40,436 bases of DNA from Pseudoalteromonas sp. P1-9 (GCF_001399975.1 NZ_LKBD01000040.1:1-40436), one strand, 5' to 3'; counted from the first letter of the stretch, positions 1-8,230 are shown. Numbers and translations: made by a program. Notes: generated by a model not told the origin, from the sequence alone.

Positions 1-31
1 GATTAAATATACAGTAAAAATCACTGTGTGC

Positions 32-60
32 ACTATAATATCTAGAGCTTCCTTTTCCAA
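32..60 (-). promoter_or_regulatory. Leftward sigma70-type promoter at window edge
   Basis: On the minus strand TTGGAA (60-55) and TATAGT (37-32) are separated by exactly 17 bases, a good sigma70 match. Transcription would start near 25 and leave the window to the left. An inverted repeat, ACAGT-N7-ACTGT (11-27), covers the predicted start and could be an operator. As cassette arrays lie upstream of and divergent to intI, this could be a cassette promoter or the promoter of an unseen gene. The role is inferred. Confidence 0.45.
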
Positions 61-82
61 TTCCATCAGAACAATTTAATAT

Positions 83-103
83 CGACCCAATGGGTCGTTT
101 TTC
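83..103 (+). repeat. Palindrome CGACCCA-A-TGGGTCG (copy 1)
   Basis: This is a perfect 7-bp-arm palindrome followed by TTTTT on the plus strand. It could fold as CGACCC-AAT-GGGTCG plus a U-run, so it may be a rightward terminator. It could equally be a protein-binding palindrome, because a near-identical copy lies at 212-226 and a degenerate half copy at 111-123 (CATTGGGTCATTT). Confidence 0.6.
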
Positions 104-207
104 TACCGAGCATTGGGTCATTTATCTTATTAAACCACTTTTAACATAAATCGTAATTGGTTGCTATATATCATATTTTTTTGCTGCTACATTTTTTATG
201 AATTTTA

Positions 208-230
208 AAAACGACCCATTGGGTCGTTTT
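208..230. repeat. Palindrome with A/T tails (copy 2), upstream of intI
   Basis: The perfect palindrome has 11-bp arms (AAAACGACCCA and TGGGTCGTTTT) around one central T. With an ATT loop it makes a hairpin with A-run and T-run on either side, the shape of a bidirectional terminator. It ends just before the proposed -35 box of intI, so it would insulate intI from transcription arriving from the left. The core is the same as in copy 1. Confidence 0.6.
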
Positions 231-231
231 C

Positions 232-273
232 TTGAATATAGGAGAAATTAGGCGATACTGTATAAATAAACAG
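232..273 (+). promoter_or_regulatory. intI promoter with LexA (SOS) box
   Basis: CTGTATAAATAAACAG (258-273) fits the gammaproteobacterial LexA consensus CTGT-N8-ACAG exactly. A promoter TTGAAT (232-237), 18-base spacer, TACTGT (256-261) places the LexA box over the -10 element and start site, a standard repressing position. LexA control of integron integrases is known in Vibrio and in mobile integrons. The box also argues that the coding start is downstream at 292. Confidence 0.8.
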
Positions 274-291
274 TGTTATTTGGATAAAATA

Positions 292-1260
292 ATGAAAACA
301 CGTTCTCCGTTTTTAAACTATATTGCTGAATTTATGTTAACACGCCAATATTCAATCAGAACTGTTGATACTTATCTAAAATGGATTGCTTCCTTTATAC
401 ATTTCCATAATAAACGCCACCCTGCATCAATGGGAGATAACGAAGTAATCGAATATCTAGATTATATTGTACTCAAAGGAAATGTATCACCACGAACACA
501 AGCAACTGCACTAAACTCATTAGCTTTTCTCTACAAACATATTATTGGTAATGAGTTGTCTTGCAATCTATCGTTTGTGCGTAGTAAAAGGCAAGCAAAG
601 CTTCCTATTGTCATGACGCCAGACGAAATTAGGCGTTTGATGGCTTGCCTTAAAAAACGTTACTATTTAATTGCTGGGTTAATGTACGGCAGTGGTTTAC
701 GTGTTATGGAAGCAGTGCAATTGAGAGTTCAAGACATTGATTTCGATTATAAATGTGTTCGTATATGGAACGGTAAAGGAACAAAGCATCGAGTCGTTAC
801 GCTTGCTGTTGAACTTATACCCATGCTAAGAAATCAAATCATACAAGTTGATGAATATTTAAAGATTGATTTGCAAAATGCACATTACGCAGGGGTCTGG
901 ATGCCTAATGCTCTTGCTAGGAAATATCCAAACGCAAATAAATCATTGCTTTGGCAATATCTTTTTCCTTCTCATAAACTAAGCGCCGATCCTGAAACAG
1001 GCGAAATACGCCGTCACCATTTCCACCAAACCGGTGTTAGAAAGGCCATCAAAAGTGCAGCACAAGCAGCAAACCTGAATAAACCGATTACTCCACATAC
1101 ACTCAGGCACTCCTTTGCTACACATTTACTGCAAAATGGCGCAGACATTCGTACCGTGCAAGATCAATTAGGTCATAGCGATGTAAAAACTACGCAAATT
1201 TATACACATATATTACAACAAGGAGCGAACGGTGTGATTAGCCCCTTGTCGCATTTGTAA
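292..1260 (+). CDS. intI: Integron integrase IntI (tyrosine recombinase)
   Basis: The protein recombines gene cassettes at attI and attC sites. It has 322 residues from the chosen ATG, the usual IntI length. The N-terminal SAM-like core-binding domain covers about 5-95 and the catalytic domain follows. The full catalytic set is visible: R137 (GSGLR), K162, H269 and R272 (HTLRH), H295 (LGH) and nucleophile Y304. The integron-specific insertion lies at about 197-245 and includes ARKYPNA and RRHH, which separates IntI from XerC/XerD and phage integrases. A longer reading from TTG at 232 is possible, but it would place the LexA box and -35 box inside the gene. No attI or attC is recognised here; the array would be left of the window. 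It ends 18 bp from the convergent SpmAB-like gene. The gene appears intact. Confidence 0.95.
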   Translation: MKTRSPFLNYIAEFMLTRQYSIRTVDTYLKWIASFIHFHNKRHPASMGDNEVIEYLDYIVLKGNVSPRTQATALNSLAFLYKHIIGNELSCNLSFVRSKRQAKLPIVMTPDEIRRLMACLKKRYYLIAGLMYGSGLRVMEAVQLRVQDIDFDYKCVRIWNGKGTKHRVVTLAVELIPMLRNQIIQVDEYLKIDLQNAHYAGVWMPNALARKYPNANKSLLWQYLFPSHKLSADPETGEIRRHHFHQTGVRKAIKSAAQAANLNKPITPHTLRHSFATHLLQNGADIRTVQDQLGHSDVKTTQIYTHILQQGANGVISPLSHL

Positions 1261-1278
1261 AGAGTTAAATTTTAGCAA

Positions 1279-2505
1279 CTAACCAAAAAACCAGTAACAC
1301 ACACCAATGGCAGTTAGAATACCGGCAAAATCAGCAGCTAAGCCACAGCCTACTGCATGGCGGGTATGTTTAATGCCTACCGCGCCAAAGTATACAGCCA
1401 ACACATAAAACGTGGTTTCGGTTGAACCTTGAATAGTAGAAGCTAAACGCCCTGCAAATGAGTCTGCACCATGGGTATTCATGGTTTCTAACATCATTGC
1501 ACGAGCGCCAGAGCCTGAGAGTGGTTTCATAAAAGCGGTTGGCATGGCATCAACAAATTGTGTATCACCGCCAAGGGTAATAACCAAGCTACGCAGCCAG
1601 TCCAATACATAATCAAGCGCCCCACTCGCTCTAAACACCCCAATGGCACATAACATGGCTAATAAATATGGAATTAACGAAACTGATAACTCGAACCCTT
1701 GTTTGGCACCAGTAATAAAGCTGTCGTACACATCTATTTTTTTAATACTTGCCCAACATAAACACAGAATAATAAACGCAAATATTAAAAAGTTACTGAA
1801 TATTGCCGAGTGGGTTTGCATCAACTCGGTGGTTAAGTTCATAAAATACAAAATTAACGCCATAACAATTGCTACTAACCCACCAAGGTATAACAGCACA
1901 ACAGTATTAAACAGTTTAATTCGTTGAATAGCACAGGTAACCAATAAACCAACAAACGTTGAAGCAAAAGTTGCCAATAAAATGGGAATAAACACATCGG
2001 TTGGGCTAGCAGCGCCTTGCTGCGCGCGATAAACAAATACCGCAATTGGAAATAGCGTCACTGAGCTGGTGTTTAATACTAAAAACAGAATTTGTGCGTT
2101 GGTTGCGGTATCGGGCGTTTTGTTAAGAGATTGCAGATCATGCATGGCTTTAATGCCCATTGGCGTTGCTGCATTATCAAGGCCAAGTAAATTAGCGCTT
2201 AAATTCATGGTAATTGAACCAAACGCCGGATGGCCTTTTGGTACGTCAGGCATTAAGCGGGTAAAGAGTGGCGATAAGCCTTTGGCAAGTACATCTACCA
2301 TGCCGCCGCGCTCGGCAATTTTCATTACCCCTAACCAAAAGCACAGTGCACCAATTAGGCCTATAGCAATTTCAACGGATACTTTGGCCATGCTAAACAC
2401 CGCTTGTACCAGCCTTTCAAATACTAAGCCGTCACCGCCCATCCAAGTAGCCAATGCAGACACAAACGCGATAATGAAAAATGAAAGCCAAATTTTGTTA
2501 AGCAT
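1279..2505 (-). CDS. SpmA/SpmB-like nucleoside-recognition (Gate) domain membrane protein
   Basis: This is a 408-residue polytopic inner-membrane protein. Two Gate (nucleoside recognition) domains are fused: an SpmA-like half (about 1-200, with the conserved ANLLGLDNAATPMGIKAM segment) and an SpmB-like half (about 205-408, with PLSGSGARAMM and STIQGSTETTFYVLAVYFG). In spore formers SpmA and SpmB are separate proteins of spore-core dehydration. Fused forms are common in non-sporulating gammaproteobacteria, where the substrate is unknown. Around ten membrane segments are apparent from hydrophobic runs. It is divergent from rsmF with 87 bp between, and convergent with intI. The family call is firm; the function is not. 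Confidence 0.85.
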   Translation of the reverse strand: MLNKIWLSFFIIAFVSALATWMGGDGLVFERLVQAVFSMAKVSVEIAIGLIGALCFWLGVMKIAERGGMVDVLAKGLSPLFTRLMPDVPKGHPAFGSITMNLSANLLGLDNAATPMGIKAMHDLQSLNKTPDTATNAQILFLVLNTSSVTLFPIAVFVYRAQQGAASPTDVFIPILLATFASTFVGLLVTCAIQRIKLFNTVVLLYLGGLVAIVMALILYFMNLTTELMQTHSAIFSNFLIFAFIILCLCWASIKKIDVYDSFITGAKQGFELSVSLIPYLLAMLCAIGVFRASGALDYVLDWLRSLVITLGGDTQFVDAMPTAFMKPLSGSGARAMMLETMNTHGADSFAGRLASTIQGSTETTFYVLAVYFGAVGIKHTRHAVGCGLAADFAGILTAIGVCYWFFG

Positions 2506-2592
2506 AATCAGATTATTATTATTTTGAATGCTGCTTAGTGTGCCACATTTCCTGTATTATTGTCGCAATTACCCTTACATGGCAGATAAAAA

Positions 2593-4032
2593 GTGCATTC
2601 TAATATTTATATTCCACAAACGTTTATTGACGATGTTGAAAGCTATATTCCAAATCACCTCTCGATAGATGATTATCTTGCCTCATGTAAGAAGCCACTT
2701 AGAACCGCCGTTCGCGTAAATACCAAAAAGATGTCAGTTGCCAGTTTTAAACAATACGCAGCCCTAAACGATTGGCAAATAACGCAGGTGCCATGGTGTG
2801 AAAATGGCTTTTGGCTTGAACGCCCTGAAAACCAACAATCACTTTCACTGGGTAATACTGATATTCACTTATCTGGTTGCATTTACGTGCAAGAAGCAAG
2901 CTCCATGATGCCTGTTACCGCCCTGTTAGATGGTAACGACATAAGTGACTGCTGTGTACTTGATATGGCCGCAGCACCTGGCAGTAAATCAACTCAAATT
3001 GCTGAGGCCCTTTCAAGCGAAGGTGTATTAGTTGCCAATGAGTATTCGAGTTCGCGTATAAAGTCGTTAAGTGCCAATATGCAGCGTTTAGGTATTAGCA
3101 ACTGTGCCCTTTCGCATTTTAACGCCAGTATTTTTGGTCAGTATATGGAACAGAGCTTTGACCATATTCTGCTTGATGCACCATGCTCAGGCGAAGGCAC
3201 TATTCGTAAAGACGAAAATGCATTAAAAAATTGGTCTATTGAATCTAATATTGAAATTGCCGATGTGCAAAAGCGCCTAATCGAAAGCGCGTTTTATGCC
3301 TTAAAAACAGGTGGCACACTGGTGTATTCAACCTGCACGTTAACGCCACTTGAAAACCAAGCAGTATGCCAATATTTACTCACTACATTTGCCGACCATA
3401 TTGAGGTAGTGCCGCTTAATCATTTATTTGAAAATGCAGAGGCTTCAGCTACCGATGAAGGTTACTTACATATTTGGCCACAAATTTACGATACCGAAGG
3501 TTTTTTTGTCGCCAAGTTTGTTAAAAAGTCCCATGTGCCACAGCCTGTGCCAAAAGTTAAAAAAGGCGTATTTCCGTTTACCCCTGCCGATAAAAAAACA
3601 ACCGAGCAGTTTAACCAAATAATCAAAAAGCAATTTGCTATGAAACCGCTTGCAGGCAAGCTGTGGCAACGCGAGCAAGAGCTCTGGTTGTTTCCTAGCA
3701 ATATAGACTCGGTAATAGACAAAATTAAATACAGTCGCATTGGAATTTTGCTTGGCAAGGTGCACAAAAATGGCATTCGATTACATCATGAATTTGCAAC
3801 TTGCTTTGGCGCTGAAGGCCTTAAAAACACCCATAAACTGTCAGTTTCAGAGGCTTGTGACTACTTTCAAGGAAAAGATATTAAATTAGCACAAGTTACT
3901 AGCGCGAAAGACGAGGTATTACTTTTATTAAACGATACCTGCGTAGGCTTAGGAAAATGGCAAAAGAACAAAATCAAAAATGGCTTACCACGTGAGTTAG
4001 TTCGGGATAGTCGGTTGATAACTTGGGAATAA
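2593..4032 (+). CDS. rsmF: 16S rRNA (cytosine(1407)-C(5))-methyltransferase RsmF
   Basis: RsmF methylates C1407 of 16S rRNA in the 30S subunit using S-adenosylmethionine. The 479-residue protein has the Rossmann methyltransferase core at about 95-290: SAM-binding motif I LDMAAAPGSKSTQ (123-135), motif IV DAPCSGEGT with C198, and motif VI STCT with catalytic C248, the two-cysteine arrangement of RNA m5C methyltransferases. The C-terminal 150 residues match the PUA-like tail of YebU/RsmF, which separates it from RsmB. The start is GTG at 2593; an ATG at 2579 is out of frame. It stands alone, divergent from the SpmAB-like gene, and is followed by about 190 bp before the next terminator. Confidence 0.93.
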   Translation: MHSNIYIPQTFIDDVESYIPNHLSIDDYLASCKKPLRTAVRVNTKKMSVASFKQYAALNDWQITQVPWCENGFWLERPENQQSLSLGNTDIHLSGCIYVQEASSMMPVTALLDGNDISDCCVLDMAAAPGSKSTQIAEALSSEGVLVANEYSSSRIKSLSANMQRLGISNCALSHFNASIFGQYMEQSFDHILLDAPCSGEGTIRKDENALKNWSIESNIEIADVQKRLIESAFYALKTGGTLVYSTCTLTPLENQAVCQYLLTTFADHIEVVPLNHLFENAEASATDEGYLHIWPQIYDTEGFFVAKFVKKSHVPQPVPKVKKGVFPFTPADKKTTEQFNQIIKKQFAMKPLAGKLWQREQELWLFPSNIDSVIDKIKYSRIGILLGKVHKNGIRLHHEFATCFGAEGLKNTHKLSVSEACDYFQGKDIKLAQVTSAKDEVLLLLNDTCVGLGKWQKNKIKNGLPRELVRDSRLITWE

Positions 4033-4120
4033 CTCAATGAAAACTTGTTAACAATTTTTTAAACAATTTATAACCAGTTGTTTTTTATGATTTTATTTTT
4101 TGAGCAAAAATTTCCTTTTT

Positions 4121-4149
4121 TTGATTAATTTAACTACAATTATTAATAC
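4121..4149 (+). promoter_or_regulatory. Putative promoter for candidate small RNA
   Basis: TTGATT (4121-4126), a 17-base spacer and TAATAC (4144-4149) give a plausible sigma70 promoter in a very AT-rich stretch after rsmF. A transcript would start near 4156. The -10 box is a modest match, so this is supported mainly by the hairpins and terminator that follow. Confidence 0.4.
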
Positions 4150-4155
4150 TTTTTC

Positions 4156-4260
4156 ACTTCTCCCTATGAAATGATCAAGTTTGTAAGTTAGCGCACGGCT
4201 CATTAAATGAGCCATTCCCCTAAGCCCAGGACAATGTGGATTGGTCCTGGGCGATTTTTA
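4156..4260 (+). ncRNA. Candidate small RNA with two hairpins and terminator
   Basis: Between rsmF and the convergent PhoD-like gene there is no ORF, but there is a compact transcript-like unit of about 105 nt. A promoter precedes it. Hairpin 1 is GGCTCAT-TAA-ATGAGCC (4197-4213). Hairpin 2 is GCCCAGGAC (4224-4232) with GTCCTGGGC (4244-4252), followed by GATTTTTAT, a strong intrinsic terminator in the plus direction. Two C-rich segments outside the stems, CTTCTCCCT (4157-4165) and ATTCCCCTAA (4214-4223), are complementary in kind to Shine-Dalgarno sequences. I do not recognise it as Spot 42, RyhB, GcvB, FnrS or Qrr. Alternatively hairpin 2 is only the rsmF terminator. The small-RNA reading is inference. 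Confidence 0.45.
4224..4260 (+). terminator. Rho-independent terminator after rsmF / candidate sRNA
   Basis: A 9-bp GC-rich perfect stem (4224-4232 with 4244-4252), extendable by AAT/ATT pairing with a bulge, is followed by GATTTTTAT. There is no T-run on the minus side, so it serves plus-strand transcription. Confidence 0.8.
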
Positions 4261-4350
4261 TTGGGCGTTTGTAAAAGCGCAACAAACTTGGCTTTAGCCC
4301 CGTATTTTGCAACTTTTCAGCGGTATTGAAGGTTAAAATCAGGGCTTAAT

Positions 4351-6198
4351 TTAACTTTTCTCTTTTAGATCAAATTCTGTAATGTTTCCATCACCGTGTA
4401 ATAGCTGGTAGTGCGTCAGCCGTTCGTTGTCTAAACACACTAAACTAATTGCCGAATCACTCACTAAATGCTTTGTTGATTGTTTATGGCGGTGTTTATG
4501 CACCTTCATTTGCCAACGTTTAGTAAAGAAATTAAGCGGGCTACTTGGATGGTACAAAATACTATCTAAGGTGTTTAATTTGCTGAGCAAGGATTTGGGA
4601 AATTCATTTTTAATGCCGCTGGCGGTAAGTTGCCAAATACGGTTATCACGATTTGAAAAACGGCTTTGCACCGAAAAACAAAACGAATAATGCACATCAC
4701 CTGACAAAATAAGCGTTTCAATTGGCGTGTCTGCGCGTTTGAATATTTGCATTAGTTTTCGCGCCGCCCCTTCGTGGGCCATCCAGTTTTCCACATCAAC
4801 TAATAATGGTTGACCACAAAAGTTAAAAATTGCTTGAATCGCTTCAATTGATTTAACACCAAATACCGGCGCTGGTGAGATTAAAATAACCTCTTCAAGC
4901 CCTGTCATATTATCGTCAAGCTCGACCAATTGTTCCCAATCTAATAAACCTGACGGTTCGTTGAAATCGGTTTCGTTGCGCCAGCGGTGTGTTCGGGTGT
5001 CGAGTGCAATAATTTTAGGGTGAGTATCAAGGGTGTAATGCCATCTATCAAATGCCAATATTTGATTATCAAATTGCTTTAAATGACGATACTGGGTGGT
5101 TATTTGCTCATCTAATGCATTTAACAGCGCCTTGGTATATTCGCCGCCGTCGTTACCCACACCTTGGAACACTAAATAACTTATCAGGCCGTTAGCAATA
5201 ATGCGTTTGCTTATCGGATTTGAATAAACTGCCTGCTCCCACCCCGCTGTTAAATTCCAATCATCGGTGACATCGTGATCGTCAAACATGGTGATATGAG
5301 AAATATTAGCAAATAGCTTTTCAACTTCGGGCAAACCATCAACAAAGTCGATTAAGTTTTGTTTTTCTTGTAAAAATGTATTGCTGTGTTTTTGATTATT
5401 CGATTCGAATGTTAAATCATCTAACCCAACCAGCTGCCAACACACTGCACTCGTTGTTAATAAATAAAGCGCAAAAAATTCTTCAAGATGCACTAAGTGG
5501 TTATGCGATTTTAAACTAGTAAAGTGCTCTAAATCTTGGCGCAGCCAATAGCCAAACTCGAGTTTAGAACGCTCATGCCATTTGGTTATCGGTAAAATAG
5601 TATCACGCGTATAAAGCGTATGTTTAGCATCAGCCTGAAGTTCGTCAATCAGATTAGGCTCTTTAAAAAGCTTTAGCTGGTGGATTAACTGTTCAACCGC
5701 TAATAGCATAGGGCCCGCAACATCATCTGCGTATATCTGATCGCCCGACATCACCAGTAAACTTGGTTCTGGCTCATTATTTTTGCGTTTACTTGCCAAG
5801 TAATGGCTTGCGGTTATAAGCGCGTCTTTTGATTCATGATGTGGATTACGACAAGAGCCATGCAAAATGTTACTAAGCTGTTTAGCAATAACAAAACTGC
5901 ACGATGATTGGCCATCAAGATAAAACGCCGACAAGTCAACGGGCGCATTGTTGTGCTCTAATTGATATGAAATTAGCGTATCAACTACAAACCCTGTAGT
6001 CGATGTGCTATTTAAAAAGTAAAAGTGGCAAAAACAGTGTTCGCCAAGTGCTAAAATTTGTTGGGTTTGTTCAAATTCGCCAAGCGCCTGGGCATTCACT
6101 TTAAACGGCGCTTGCTGGGAACTTACAATAAATAACGTGACCTGTCTCGGTTCTGCTCGCCGGATCATAGGTCCTGTTAACAGAATAGGCAGTGTCAC
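4351..6198 (-). CDS. PhoD-like metallophosphatase (alkaline phosphatase D-related)
   Basis: This is a 615-residue member of the PhoD-like phosphatase family, probably a metal-dependent phosphodiesterase or phosphatase of unknown substrate. Metal-ligand motifs of the calcineurin-like fold are visible in order: SGDQIYADD (151-159), FDDHDVTDDWN (305-315) and SGDVHYSF (499-506). The N-terminal opening LPILLTGPMIRRAEP is typical of this subfamily and supports the GTG start at 6198. Unlike classical PhoD it has no Tat or Sec signal peptide, so a cytoplasmic location is inferred. It starts 13 bp after tatD and is probably the last gene of that operon. Confidence 0.85.
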   Translation of the reverse strand: MTLPILLTGPMIRRAEPRQVTLFIVSSQQAPFKVNAQALGEFEQTQQILALGEHCFCHFYFLNSTSTTGFVVDTLISYQLEHNNAPVDLSAFYLDGQSSCSFVIAKQLSNILHGSCRNPHHESKDALITASHYLASKRKNNEPEPSLLVMSGDQIYADDVAGPMLLAVEQLIHQLKLFKEPNLIDELQADAKHTLYTRDTILPITKWHERSKLEFGYWLRQDLEHFTSLKSHNHLVHLEEFFALYLLTTSAVCWQLVGLDDLTFESNNQKHSNTFLQEKQNLIDFVDGLPEVEKLFANISHITMFDDHDVTDDWNLTAGWEQAVYSNPISKRIIANGLISYLVFQGVGNDGGEYTKALLNALDEQITTQYRHLKQFDNQILAFDRWHYTLDTHPKIIALDTRTHRWRNETDFNEPSGLLDWEQLVELDDNMTGLEEVILISPAPVFGVKSIEAIQAIFNFCGQPLLVDVENWMAHEGAARKLMQIFKRADTPIETLILSGDVHYSFCFSVQSRFSNRDNRIWQLTASGIKNEFPKSLLSKLNTLDSILYHPSSPLNFFTKRWQMKVHKHRHKQSTKHLVSDSAISLVCLDNERLTHYQLLHGDGNITEFDLKEKS

Positions 6199-6211
6199 GC
6201 AGTTATCCTGT

Positions 6212-6985
6212 TTACTTGGCTAGTTTAAAGAGGTCGTAAAAGTTATCTGTAGTTGCCTTTGCAAGCTCTTTAAACGATAACTTTTTAAGATCCGCAATAA
6301 AGTACGCAACATCTTCAACATACGCAGGTTGATTAGTTTTGCCACGATGCGGTACTGGCGCTAAATAAGGCGAGTCTGTTTCAATTAACAAACGGTCAAG
6401 CGGAATTTTTTCTACCACTTCGCGAAGCGCTGCGGCATTTCTAAAGGTTACAATACCCGAAATAGAAATATAAAACCCTAAATCTAGCGCTTGCTTTGCC
6501 ATTTCCCAATCTTCAGTAAAGCAATGCAATACGCCACCGCAGTTTTGTGCATTGTGAGCGCGCATAATATCAAGAGTATCTTGCTTTGCATCGCGGGTAT
6601 GAATAATTAACGGCTTGTTTAATTCATTGGCAACATCAATATGCCCGGCAAATGAATCTTGCTGTACTTGGTGGGTGTCTTTACTGTAGTAGTAATCAAG
6701 ACCAGTTTCACCAATCGCCACTACTTTATCGTGCGTTGCGAGCTCAACTAAACGTGCTTTATCAAGTACGTCTTTTTGGTCTAGCGGATGTACACCACAA
6801 CTAACTGACACATCGGGATACGCTTTAACCTTTTCCAACATACTTGGAAATTGATCTAAGGTTACCGACACACATAAAAAGTGCTCTACACTTTTAGCGC
6901 GGGCGTTTTCTAATACTTGGTCAAGAGAAAGACCAAGCTCATCAAAATTAAGTCTGTCTAAATGACAGTGAGAATCTACAATCAC
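6212..6985 (-). CDS. tatD: TatD-family metal-dependent hydrolase (YcfH-type)
   Basis: This 257-residue TIM-barrel hydrolase belongs to the TatD DNase family; E. coli TatD and YcfH are 3'-5' exonuclease-like enzymes. Metal-binding motifs: DSHCHLD (4-10), GETGLDYY (about 92-99), HTRDA, LHCFTE and ETDSPYLAP. The start is GTG at 6985; the nearest upstream ATG is out of frame. The order holB-pilZ-tatD matches Pseudomonas, where the YcfH-type paralogue follows pilZ, so YcfH may be the more precise name. It sits 14 bp behind pilZ and 13 bp ahead of the PhoD-like gene. Confidence 0.9.
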   Translation of the reverse strand: MIVDSHCHLDRLNFDELGLSLDQVLENARAKSVEHFLCVSVTLDQFPSMLEKVKAYPDVSVSCGVHPLDQKDVLDKARLVELATHDKVVAIGETGLDYYYSKDTHQVQQDSFAGHIDVANELNKPLIIHTRDAKQDTLDIMRAHNAQNCGGVLHCFTEDWEMAKQALDLGFYISISGIVTFRNAAALREVVEKIPLDRLLIETDSPYLAPVPHRGKTNQPAYVEDVAYFIADLKKLSFKELAKATTDNFYDLFKLAK

Positions 6986-6999
6986 AAAAAGTCCATAAA

Positions 7000-7326
7000 C
7001 TACATGGTATAAGTGGGATCGCTAGAGTTTAACATACCGCCTAGCATTTTTTCGATTTTATCACGTACTTGGCCTTTATCATCAATAAAGCTAACGCCAA
7101 TACCCGGTGGATTAGAGTTCTGACTGCCTTGCGGTGTGATCCATACTACTTCACCGGTGATCACATCTTCTTCAAGTGCATCTGGTAAGCTAATGCGAAG
7201 CGCAAGGGGCTGTGACATTTCAAATTGCATATTAGTACGAACAAATAAGCCACCTGTTTTAAGGTAAGGCATGTAGCTTTTGTAAAGCTCACGTGTGTCT
7301 TCAAAATCAACGAGTAATTCTTGCAA
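7000..7326 (-). CDS. pilZ: Type IV pilus PilZ-domain protein
   Basis: This 108-residue single-domain PilZ protein sits between holB and tatD, the place of the founding pilZ gene of Pseudomonas aeruginosa. There PilZ is needed for type IV pilus assembly, acting with FimX and PilB rather than as a c-di-GMP receptor. The segment YMPYLKTGGLFVRT, the core GEVVWITPQG and the GIGVSF strand match this subfamily, and the canonical RxxxR c-di-GMP motif is absent, as in Pseudomonas PilZ. The start codon is TTG at 7326, with AGGA placed seven bases upstream; no in-frame ATG fits. Confidence 0.9.
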   Translation of the reverse strand: MQELLVDFEDTRELYKSYMPYLKTGGLFVRTNMQFEMSQPLALRISLPDALEEDVITGEVVWITPQGSQNSNPPGIGVSFIDDKGQVRDKIEKMLGGMLNSSDPTYTM

Positions 7327-7339
7327 AATAATGTCCTAT

Positions 7340-8230
7340 TTATAAATAACTTAATTGTTTTAACAGTTGGTTTAACTGCAACGATAAATTAAGTCCTTTA
7401 ACTTCTTTAAACTTATGCGCAAAACTGAGCAATGCTTGATTTTTTTCTTGATAGCGTTTTACATCCAGCGTATTACTGAGTAGCTCAGTTTGCAATTTTT
7501 GTGCGCAAAATTGCGCAAATATATCTATATAATCAGTGTTTTGGTTAAAAAGTTCAAGCAATTGCTTATGACATGATTGTAACGTTTGCTGCTGAGATAA
7601 CTGATACAAAGATTCAACGGCACTTAGTTGCCCGTCTTCTTGCCATTGCTTTAAACATAACGGTCTATGTAAAAATGCATTAACCCAAGGTTGAGTCGCA
7701 TCAATGCTTAAATCACCAATAAATTGTTTTGCTTGATTGGCGTCTACCGTCAACGTAATTTTGAAGCAACGGCTTAAAATTGTTGCTGGTAGTGGCGTAT
7801 TGGGATCACTTAGCAGTACCAAATAGCGATTAGCGTTGGGCTCTTCTAAGGTTTTTAACAATGCATTACTTGCTGATAAGGTTAAAGATTGGGCATCTTT
7901 TACAATAACCACTTTATTACCTTGGAAGCTTGCTGTACTGACAAAAAAGTCGCTGATCGCACGCACTTGTTCAACGCTAATGCTATCTTTTTCAGCACTG
8001 ACCAACATAAAATCTGGGTTTGTTTGGCTTTTATTTAAGGTACATGCTTTACAAACTCCACATGCCTGAGTGCCGTTAGACATACACAATAAATCTAACG
8101 TCAGCTGATATGCCAAATCGAAACTACCAACGCCCTCTTTTCCAAGTAGCAATAGGCCGTGGTGCAGCTGCCCCGTAGCGCCTAATTGCTGAAGCTGTGC
8201 GTAATTATATTGAAGCCAGCTTGGGATCAC
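7340..8230 (-). CDS. holB: DNA polymerase III subunit delta' (HolB)
   Basis: HolB is the delta' stator of the clamp-loader complex that loads the beta sliding clamp at the replication fork. The 296-residue protein has the AAA+ N-terminal region with the degenerate P-loop GKEGVGS, a CxxxxxxxxCxxCxxC zinc module (about 49-61, CGVCKAC), and the sensor-1 region SNALLKTLEEPN (SRC-type motif LSRC follows). The start is GTG at 8230, overlapping the tmk stop as GTGA, which indicates translational coupling. It is followed after 13 bp by pilZ. Confidence 0.94.
   Translation of the reverse strand: MIPSWLQYNYAQLQQLGATGQLHHGLLLLGKEGVGSFDLAYQLTLDLLCMSNGTQACGVCKACTLNKSQTNPDFMLVSAEKDSISVEQVRAISDFFVSTASFQGNKVVIVKDAQSLTLSASNALLKTLEEPNANRYLVLLSDPNTPLPATILSRCFKITLTVDANQAKQFIGDLSIDATQPWVNAFLHRPLCLKQWQEDGQLSAVESLYQLSQQQTLQSCHKQLLELFNQNTDYIDIFAQFCAQKLQTELLSNTLDVKRYQEKNQALLSFAHKFKEVKGLNLSLQLNQLLKQLSYL

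Noticed and set aside
1..231. Search for attI or attC sites
   Set aside because: No convincing GTTRRRY core or paired R/L boxes were found on either strand. The GACCCA palindromes do not resemble attC.
232..291. Upstream TTG extension of intI
   Set aside because: It would place the -35 box and the LexA box inside the coding region, and known IntI proteins start at the position equivalent to ATG 292.
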